This document shows positions 56,486-64,000 of a stretch of DNA of 64,000 bases, one piece after another. The stretch comes from Brachionus manjavacas. Lineage: Eukaryota; Rotifera; Eurotatoria; Ploima; Brachionidae. The notes beneath the pieces were generated by a model. The model did no database searches. It saw only the letters and a program-made list of their open reading frames with translations, and was not told where the DNA came from. Position 1 is the stretch's first letter. Each line of letters starts with the position of its first letter. The stretch is taken from contig JAHQIY010000007.1 of assembly GCA_019054805.1 (NCBI GenBank), positions 4,345,501 through 4,409,500 of the forward strand. Reading direction: 5' to 3'. The position numbers were made by a program, and so were the translations under genes.

Positions 56486-57975
56486 AAAGGAAAGGGAAAA
56501 TAGAAAATGAAAGTAAAAAACCCGGACCAAAGGCGTCCATTAAATCTGTCAAAGATGGAAAAAAAAGTACAACTACATTTTTGAAAAACAATTGCCAGAA
56601 TCGAAATAAAAAACCGCCGATTACAAGAAAGCCAAGTTCAGTGTCCAATCTTAACCCATTGAGGACTATTCTTAAAAATTCTCAGAGTAATGAAAACTTA
56701 AAAAGAGTCGGCCGTGAGCACACAAACACTAGGCCAATAAATCATGTAGATAATTTTAGGTCGCGGTCAGCTGATTTTTCCTCTTTTCAAAAGTGCCCGA
56801 TGCATAAAAGCATCGATTGGAATAATCTGAAAGACTTAATTAATTTACATTTGAGTGAGTTTTCAAGCAAAGATAAACTCATCAAACCTTGTATTCAAAC
56901 TGGACTTGAAGTCAAACTAAACGAAATGAAACAAGAAATTGATGATCTCAAGCAAACAATACGTAATAAGGAATTTAAACCAAATAAAAAATCTGAAACT
57001 CAGGCCATAGATTCAGAATTGAGTCATGGTTTAAATTGCATAATTTCGAACTATTCAGAAAAACTGGCTCACATCAATCAGCAAATTGTAAACATTAAAA
57101 CCAAAAAAGACCTAGAGAATGTTCCTCAGCAAGCACCAAAATATAAAGATATCAAATTTTCACATGACTATTTGGACCAAATCGAGTCAGAATTAAAAGA
57201 ATACAAAGCTAAATGTAGCCAGTTGGAACTTGAATTGGATAGCAAGAATAAGCAAATTGAAGAATATAGTGCTTTATTTAAGTAAGATCTAATTTTAAGT
57301 AAACTAGTTATTTAACTTATGACTTACTTTAGAGAAATAAGTGAAAATGTGACTGGGTTAATAATGGAAATGGAAAAAAAAGAGAAAGAAACAAGCGAGT
57401 CCATGTCGGTTAATGTGACCGAATCGAAAAGTATAACCAATCTTTTGATGAACTTGGCCAAATTTGAAAAGGCAATAAAGCCTGAAATAGGACTTGACAG
57501 TGCAAAGAAAAAAAGTAAAGATTTATCCACCACTGATACTTTGATTGACGCTGATTCATCGTTTGCTGATTTTGCAGAGTCTCTTAAAAGAGCCAATTTT
57601 AATTCGCGTGCTTTTAATCATCAATTGAACTTGATTACTAATTTGAATGAAAACCAAGTTTTAAAACCATTTACGGAAAACGATTTATTGAAGAAGCAAA
57701 AAAAAAATTTTTTCTGCACCAAATCGATAGTGAGTAATTTAAAAAATCAGTTTAATGATTTGTATGCTGATGAAGACGAAGAGGAGAAAATCGTCTTTAA
57801 CATGGAAGATTTAAGCATCACTACAATTCAAACTTCGGGAAACACTACCGAAACTGTGGAATCGCTGCCTCCTCTAAAAAATGATCAAGATGATGAATTT
57901 CAAAAAGATCTTGATATTTTGGATCAAAAAATTCTAAGGGTTAAAAAAATGATTGACTCCATGAAAAATACTTAA
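56486..57975 (+). CDS. Uncharacterised coiled-coil protein
   Basis: Two well-supported exons (56486-57281, 57333-57975) join in phase across a 51-nt GT-AG intron (EYSALFK|EISENVTGL). The N-terminal part is basic and Ser/Pro rich (KKPPITRKPSSVSNLNP). Two heptad-rich segments follow, VKLNEMKQEIDDLKQTI and YLDQIESELKEYKAKCSQLE, and an acidic/Ser C-terminus ending LRVKKMIDSMKNT. A CPMHKSIDW motif around residue 90 may bind metal. The start is unresolved: the frame is open to a possible acceptor CTAG at 56482-56485, while the nearby ATG at 56445 is one base out of frame. The family is not recognised. Coiled coils with disordered basic tails are common in centrosomal or cytoskeletal proteins, but that is only a guess. 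Confidence 0.7.
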
Positions 57976-58849
57976 TCCTTAAATTAGAAGACATAAAAAA
58001 ATCAATTTTTTCAAAGTAGTTTTTAATTTATTTGAACTTTATTACTACAAAATTTCAGCAATTTTAAAATAAAATTTTTTCATCGACTTTTTCAATATTA
58101 GACTATGAAACATTAATTCTACAAAAAGCCTTTTTTCATATCAAAATTATTCCACTTGAAATATTTGCAATTTTAAGCAAAAACATGTCATGTTCAAGTG
58201 TTTTCAAAATTTCAGCTTTCTTATGGCTGTTATAGATCTGAAAAAGCAAATAAAACAAAATTTAGATTTAACGAAAAATTTAACAGTTCTAAATTTAATC
58301 GTCCATAAAGGCGGACCGAGGTAAGTTTTAGAAAATGATAAATTTTAATGAGAAAGTTGGACATCTTAAATTATTTAGAACAGCTTGATCTTGTTTAAAA
58401 ATTTATCTTTGGAAAGGCAAAATAATTTTTTGCTAAAATTTTTTTCTAACTGTTATAAAAAACGTTGATTTGTAAAATTGAAAAAAATTGCATCTAACAG
58501 AAACATGTTAGCTTAAAAGATATGCTCCGATACCATTTGAGTAGCGCAAGATTTCAGTCCAGTCTTGTCCAAGTTTCTTTGTTCTGCAGGTCTTGAACTT
58601 GAATATTGGTGCGCTAAAACAAGACCTAATGGTGAACATGATTGATTTTTCCATGCTCCAATCGTTCGATACCCAGAATCAATAATTAGATACCAATCTA
58701 TTTCATAATTATGGGATGGGCGATGTATACCTATATGTCGTTACAAAACGCTTAGGTTTGATAAAAGATTCCTCATTTGCAATAGAGACTTCTTGACAAA
58801 CTGGAAACGAAGAGTCATTTTAGGACAGCATTCAGCAGAATGGGAGAAC
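57976..58849. other. Non-coding spacer with a dispersed repeat
   Basis: 58322-58400 (AAATTTTAATGAGAAAGTTG, then GACATCTTA) repeats 33125-33215, with a weaker inverted match near 61000. No gene. Confidence 0.45.
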
Positions 58850-60262
58850 GTAACGAGTGGAGTGTCACAAGTAAGTATTTTGGGACTTCTACTTTTCGTG
58901 ATATTCATCAACAATATCCCTTAGATAGTACACCATTTAATTAGGCTATTTGGAGATGACAGCAGGCTACTGGCCTCAATTAGAGGTAAAGTAGATATTA
59001 TGATGCTTCAAAAAGATCCTGACGCACTCAACGAATGGTCCTTAGAATGAAATATGCTTTCCAATCTGGATAAATGTAAGGTAATGCATTGCAGATGCCT
59101 TTCAGAAAATCCGGTAAATACAGGCTTTCTGACCTGGGACTTAATATGAATGGTTGTGATGTTAGTCATTATCTTGAATTTTTTGACTCTGAAAAGGACC
59201 TTGGGATGGCTCTTTAACCAAATCTGAAATTCTCATCGCATTATAAGACATATGCTGTCTTGGATCAATTACGGCAAACTTTCATGCTCTGGACCGTTGA
59301 CATGCTAAGGCTATTGACATTCACATTTGTAATACCTCATCTAGAATTTACCACAATAGCCTGGTATCCTCACACAGTAAATAATATTAGAGTACTTGAG
59401 AATGAACAGAGAAGAGCCACAAAGTTAGTACCAAAAATCCGTAAATGGGAATATAGCAGTAGGCTAGCAATTCTTGTTTAAACTCCGCTTAACTAAAGAA
59501 GAGAACGAAGTGACTTAATCCAGCTATTCAAATTCCAAAGACAAAACTTCCTATCTAATGTAATTCGATGGCTTCAACTGAGCCAGCTCAGGAAATCAGA
59601 GGAGACAAAAGGAGGCTTTCCAAGTAGACCATTAAAAATTGAAGCCAGTGGAAGAAGTTTTTTTTCAATAGAGTAGTAAATGGGAGGAAAGGGTTTTTTA
59701 TCAATAGAGTAAAACAAACTTCCTGAGGAAGTGATAAATTCATGTTCAGTAAATTAATTCAAAAATGAGTAAGATAAGTTCAAAAATCGAATCAAAAGAA
59801 ATTAAATAGCAATCTGAATTGTAATTATATTGATTTGGTTGGAGATAAGTGTTTTTATAAGTTGTCACCAGAGTTATAATCTTTAATCTCGCGAGGAATT
59901 TTCAATTAAATTTTTTTAATAAGAAGTTGGATTGGTTTAGTTTTGTTGAGAGGGTCGTTTTTATTCTATGGTTCTTATTTGATCGGTTGAGAGTTGGAAT
60001 TGGATTTGAAAGCTTAAATGTATTTAAGCTACAATGAATTATGGACTGATCCATTATTTTTATGCTTTGCACATGTATTTAATTCATTTATTTTTTCCAA
60101 TATTGAATTATTTTAATTGAGATATGCTTTTTTATTTATCTTAGATAGTAGCCTAATGTTTAAGTTATGTATACGGTGTCAGAGCTACCGTAATAGTCTT
60201 CCGTGAAAGACTTCTCCGGCAATTTTCTTACAGCATCTAATTATTATTATTATTATTTTTAT
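58850..60262 (+). pseudogene. Heavily decayed CR1-like LINE with (ATT)n tail
   Basis: Broken frames in order: SGVSQVSILGLLLFVIFIN (motif B), RLFGDDSRLLASI (the YADD box, now FGDD), NLDKCKVMHC, FDSEKDLGM, VIPHLEFTTIAWYP and LENEQRRATKLVPKIRKWEY. Many stops interrupt it. A 3'UTR follows, ending with the hairpin TCTTCCGTGAAAGAC and an (ATT)n tail at 60238-60262. It is a different, older family member than the (CTA)n-tailed copies. Confidence 0.7.
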
Positions 60263-61020
60263 TAAATTCAACAAATAAAAAATTAATTAATTTTTGTATG
60301 TTAAACCTTTGTCATCACTTTACTGTTACCTAGATATGTCAGAAAAAATCTTAAATTTATATTGTTTTCAAGTCTTTTCAAAGTTTATCTGAGAAAAAAT
60401 CATCAACGCTCGTCCGAAATTGTATTAAGTGATTCATAATATGTAATTTTTCACATAAAAGTAAGATCTCACAATAGCTTAAAAACTATTTTTTTTCAAA
60501 AACTGAAAATAAAAATAAAAACTTAAATTATTTTTATATTTTTTATGAATATTACCTCAAAATTTGGATTGTTAAAAAAAACTTTGTAAATTTTTAAGTA
60601 AAAATTTAAAATTATTCACAAGTATATTTCATAAAATAAATTTGATACAAATACACAAATTTTTTTTTTAATCGTACCTTGTTCTTAATAATTTCTAAAT
60701 TGTTTTTAATTATTCTTACAGATCGATTTAAAAATCTTCTCTCCTTTTAAAAGACCACATGCTACGGAAACAAATTGAACTTTATAAATTCTTGGCCCCA
60801 TGGCTTTGAGAGGAACATTTTGGCATTAAACACTTCTTGCATAAAAGATGCCGATAAAAGCTATTATTTTTGTAAATGAAAGTTTAGAGTCTACTGCTTT
60901 CTGGTGACAATTGGTACAATTTAATATCATTCAAAATTATCATCGACAAGTCAAAAATCATTAAAAATTCTGACAGTTTGGTCTCATTTATCTATGTGTT
61001 GGTCTAACTTTCTCATCTAA
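60263..61020. other. AT-rich non-coding DNA
   Basis: No gene recognised. The last part (about 60990-61020) resembles, inverted, the repeat at 33125 and 58322. Confidence 0.4.
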
Positions 61021-61067
61021 AATTTATCTTCTCCTAACACTTGCCACTTGTTAGGAGAAGATAAATT
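61021..61067. repeat. Perfect 19-bp-stem hairpin
   Basis: AATTTATCTTCTCCTAACA (61021-61039) and its exact complement TGTTAGGAGAAGATAAATT (61049-61067) enclose a 9-nt loop. It immediately precedes the mariner transposase relic, so it may be a rearrangement scar rather than a functional RNA. Confidence 0.7.
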
Positions 61068-61262
61068 AACTAAGTCGCCAGACTTGAATCTAATTGAAAT
61101 GGTTTGGAACGATCTTAAAAATTTTGTTAGATAAAAAATAGATTTCAAAGGATGACCATGCTTTTGCTAATATCCCGGAATTTGAGTCCAAAAAATGTAA
61201 GAGATATATTAACCACTTAAAAAAGTTATTCCTATTGTAACAGCTAAAGATGGGGAATGGTC
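61068..61262 (+). pseudogene. Tc1/mariner transposase C-terminal fragment
   Basis: SPDLNLIEMVWNDLKNFVR is the hallmark block before the last catalytic acidic residue of Tc1 transposases. After frame breaks, KKCKRYINHLKKVIPIVTAK then DGEWSNH follows, as in the family C-terminus. The rest of the gene is absent. A TTTACGTAAA-rich MITE relic (61330-61700) lies next to it. Confidence 0.7.
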
Positions 61263-61329
61263 AAATCATTAGTATAACATTAAAAAAGAAATTTGTACAA
61301 TTAAATTTAATAAATTTTTCAAAAAATAA

Positions 61330-61700
61330 GTTTTTACGTTTTCGTTTTTTCTATTTTTTCTCAAATTTTACCACTTTTAGCAATTTTTACTTAAATTAAA
61401 ATTGAATTTAACGTGAATTTACGTAAAATAAATGAAAATTTTAAAATGCTAATTTTTGAATCGTTTCAAAATCAAAAATGAAAAAATTTGAAAAATTTAC
61501 TAAAATATTGCATTAATTCAAACTTTTTTGCCCTTTTTTGGTTCTACTTCCATTTACAATATTTTACGTAATTTTTAAGTAAATTAATGTAAATTTCGTT
61601 AATTTACTATTTCTTACAAAAGTCATTTTTCGTAAAATTACCAAAATTTACATTAATTTACTAAAAATCTTGTTAAATCCATTTAGTGAATCATCATTGT
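61330..61700. repeat. Tc1-type MITE relic (TTTACGTAAA family)
   Basis: Shares AATTGAATTTAACGTGAATT and neighbouring sequence with the copy at 36751-37310 and ends in a worn inverted repeat, GAATCATCATTGTA. The left end is not clear. Confidence 0.55.
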
Positions 61701-62329
61701 ATTTTGTAATCAAAATTTTTCAATTATAATGTTTTTTTTATTTTAACTTTGATGAAAAAAAATCGTCAAAAATGATAAAATATTGAGCAGTAAGCAAAAA
61801 AAGTACCACAAAGTGTCGAAAAAACTCCTCCGGGATTTGAGTGTTAAAGAATAATCTGTAGTAAAAAATCCATATTTTTATATTAATTTTAAAATGCCCA
61901 TTTTGAGCATCAAAAATTGATACCTTATCATTTACATTTTTCTGATAAACTTATGTCGGATTCTGCAAATCAGATGACTATTTATAAGTTTATAATTTAA
62001 TTAAAAATAAATTTTATAAATAAGCTTAGTCATTTTTGACCTTATGTTCACGTATTCCGGGAGTCACGTAACAGAATAGAGCCTGACAAAATAGCACAAG
62101 TCTGATATTTGATAAATTCAAAAAAAAATATTCATTGATAAATTTTATTTAATAACTTTCATTGTTCAAGCTTAACTCAATAATATACAATTAGATCAAA
62201 ACTAGTTTTAAAAAATGATATAAAAAAAAATTTACATAAATTATAAATCAATGAAGAATAAAGCCAACAAAAAAAATTATTTTAAATTATTTTTTTCAAT
62301 AGGAGCCTTTAGACTGAGCCACTTCGATC
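61701..62329. other. 3' flank of RSF1
   Basis: AT-rich, with no feature recognised. The RSF1 3'UTR and polyadenylation signal should lie here. Confidence 0.4.
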
Positions 62330-64000
62330 CTAACTTGGTTTTATAAAACTCTGACTAGGAATATTCATCAAAACAATTGGCTGCAGTTGATTTTGAATCT
62401 GACCGTTCATTTGAATAATTGGTGCCGGCTGTATATGAGCTGGCTGACAGTAATAGTACACCAATGGAGCTGCAGTAGCTATGAAAGTGTTGGGGACAAA
62501 ATTTTGTTCTGGCAAATTAATGGGTTTATTCTCAGCCGCAGATTGTCTAGAAGCCTCATTGACCACTTGGCTCTTATTTTCATTTTGTGAGCCCTTAGAT
62601 CCATTAAGGAGCGAATTTTTCTTCTCGTTGCCATTTTCTCCTGCAGTTACTTTTAATTTTGACTGGTCTTGTTGCGGCTTGCTCTCTGCCGAATCTTCAT
62701 CGGACCATGGCCGTTTTATAATCGGCTTAGCTTTTTTAGCAGGCACCTCACCATCGCAATCTTCTTGGTCACTTGACCACGGTTTTTTAATGCTCGATTT
62801 CGCCTTCTCTTCACATTCACTCTCTTCTTTTGGCTCTTCTTCGCCACTGCTCTCACGATAATTTCTTCTTTTCGATTTGGCTCTAGTTGACCGCACCTTT
62901 GTATTCTCGTGATCAGAAATGGTTTCCGATTCTGCATCATTCCATTCTTGGTAAACTCTGCGTTTACGGCGCCTAGACCACTGATTAATCTCGTCTTCAT
63001 CGCTCAATCTGGCCTCTTCTTCTTCCTCCTCTTCTGTCTCTTCAACTTCGCTTTCAGTATCGTCACAATATTTGGATCTAGTCCTTCTTTTCTTGGCATT
63101 TTTTGCTCTTTTTCTACAAGCTCTTGCATTTCTTGGCTTTTTCTTACCAAAATCTTCATCAGACTCGGCCTCCTCTTCACTCATCTCCTCGCTTTCACTC
63201 TTGTACCTAGGCTTTGCTATCTTGGCCTTGTACTCTGAACTGTTCGATGCTGCGTCCGACTCGGCCTCAGAATTAAAAGTGTCAAAGTTCTCATTCAGTC
63301 TACTGGATCGCCTGGTGGCTCTTGTCGGCCTTGGCTCGCTAATTTCCTCCTCTGCCTCCTCACCACACGCCTGATTGATGGACTTGTCAAAATCCTCAAA
63401 TGTGTACTTGACTCTTGACTTTAGGCGACACGATCTCGGTCCTTCTAAAACTGTTTCCTCGAAAATACTCTTTTTGGGCTTTTCTTGCTTTATTTTTCGA
63501 CCTGCACTCGAACTGAACAAATTGTCCAAATAGGTGGATATGTCAGTGTAGGATCTTTTCTGGTTTTGTTGTGCTTTGTGACTAGCCTCGTCGACTTCAC
63601 GGTTGTGTTTTTCGATGAGGCTGATTTTTTGCTCCAGATAGCGGATAAGCTGGTCATGGGTGCACACTTCGCAAAACCAGTCGCCTTCAGGTATTTCTAG
63701 TAGTGGTGGTTTGAGGCAGCCAATGTGATATGGAGCGTCACAGCCATCGCACAATATCAATATTTGCTTTGATTTGACTTTTTGGCATTTGACACATGCC
63801 GACTCTTGGTCGGACTCGTCGCTAATTGTCGACCCACTTTCGTAGTCCAACAAGCTGGGCTTTTTTTTTTGTCCACTCTTTTTCTTGGCTGAGTGGGGAT
63901 TTTTTTTTTTGGACGGACTTGGCGCGAATTCTTCGTCATCGTCCTCTTCTTCGATTTCTTCGTCGTCCAATTCGTCTTCAATGTATTCGGCGCGAGTTGC
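62330..64000 (-). CDS. RSF1: Remodeling and spacing factor 1 (RSF1), C-terminal part
   Basis: The frame is open from the right edge to a stop at 62330, giving 556 residues. After an acidic stretch comes a PHD finger (about residues 68-113): ACVKC, ILCDGCDAPYHIGCLKPPLL, GDWFCEVC, with the Cys4-His-Cys3 pattern. A predicted helix (LIRYLEQKISLIEKHN) and SRVKYTFEDFDKSINQ follow, the latter matching the YRFDEFDEAIDEA block of RSF1. Long alternating acidic and basic Ser-rich stretches come next, then a short Gln/Pro end. RSF1 pairs with SNF2H/ISWI to space nucleosomes and bind H2AK119ub chromatin. The DDT/WHIM N-terminus lies outside the window. Confidence 0.85.
   Translation of the reverse strand, partial: ATRAEYIEDELDDEEIEEEDDDEEFAPSPSKKKNPHSAKKKSGQKKKPSLLDYESGSTISDESDQESACVKCQKVKSKQILILCDGCDAPYHIGCLKPPLLEIPEGDWFCEVCTHDQLIRYLEQKISLIEKHNREVDEASHKAQQNQKRSYTDISTYLDNLFSSSAGRKIKQEKPKKSIFEETVLEGPRSCRLKSRVKYTFEDFDKSINQACGEEAEEEISEPRPTRATRRSSRLNENFDTFNSEAESDAASNSSEYKAKIAKPRYKSESEEMSEEEAESDEDFGKKKPRNARACRKRAKNAKKRRTRSKYCDDTESEVEETEEEEEEEARLSDEDEINQWSRRRKRRVYQEWNDAESETISDHENTKVRSTRAKSKRRNYRESSGEEEPKEESECEEKAKSSIKKPWSSDQEDCDGEVPAKKAKPIIKRPWSDEDSAESKPQQDQSKLKVTAGENGNEKKNSLLNGSKGSQNENKSQVVNEASRQSAAENKPINLPEQNFVPNTFIATAAPLVYYYCQPAHIQPAPIIQMNGQIQNQLQPIVLMNIPSQSFIKPS

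Noticed and set aside
62387-63700. Several plus-strand frames opposite RSF1
   Set aside because: Low-complexity hydrophobic translations that mirror the Glu/Lys/Ser-rich RSF1 exon; no starts, domains or splice context.

Overview
This window looks like nuclear DNA of a small-genome invertebrate animal. It is strongly A+T rich. The genes are eukaryotic, with short introns (about 40-70 nt, GT-AG) and metazoan products: DUF229, CPAP/SAS-4, RSF1, EGF-repeat proteins and UBE2F. One nuclear-type tRNA-Leu gene carries an intron. The style (AT-rich, tiny introns, many CR1-like LINEs, MULE, pogo and Tc1 remnants) fits a monogonont rotifer such as Brachionus. That assignment is inference; nothing in the sequence proves the species.

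Layout. 1-1519 (minus): a DUF229 gene cut by the window edge and carrying a frameshift. 1.7-20 kb: a mobile-element zone interrupted by one large intact gene, an LRPPRC-like mitochondrial PPR protein (11804-14773, plus). 20.5-31.2 kb: a compact gene island with tRNA-Leu(CAA), a secreted serine protease, two tandem EGF-repeat secreted proteins, RRP1, CHMP1, mitochondrial ribosomal protein L10 and the NEDD8-conjugating enzyme UBE2F. 34.7-42.5 kb (minus): the centriole protein CPAP/SAS-4, split by one 4.7-kb intron loaded with mobile elements. 42.6-50.2 kb: mostly non-coding DNA with transposon remnants and one orphan exon-like segment. 50.3-51.5 kb: METTL1, the tRNA m7G methyltransferase. 52.5-61.7 kb: LINEs and MITEs surrounding an unidentified coiled-coil gene (56.5-58.0 kb). 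62.3-64 kb (minus): the C-terminal part of RSF1, a PHD-finger chromatin-remodelling subunit, running off the right edge.

The genes are mainly housekeeping functions that share no pathway: rRNA processing, ESCRT-III, mitochondrial translation and RNA stability, neddylation, centriole assembly, tRNA modification and chromatin. The exceptions are the secreted protease and the tandem EGF pair.

The most striking structure is at 1748-5906. Two nearly identical 1.4-kb MULE-type transposons lie in inverted orientation around a piece of a LINE. Each element is flanked by two different 9-bp target-site sequences, and the matching partners are on the other element. The LINE is split, with its upstream piece outside the pair and its downstream piece inverted between the elements. 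This is the footprint expected if recombination between the two inverted copies flipped the 1.25-kb spacer. Other notable structures are a fold-back element family with opposite loop orientation in two copies, a Tc1-type MITE sitting in the centre of another palindrome, a 69-nt near-perfect hairpin in the CPAP intron, and a 13-nt micro-exon in UBE2F.
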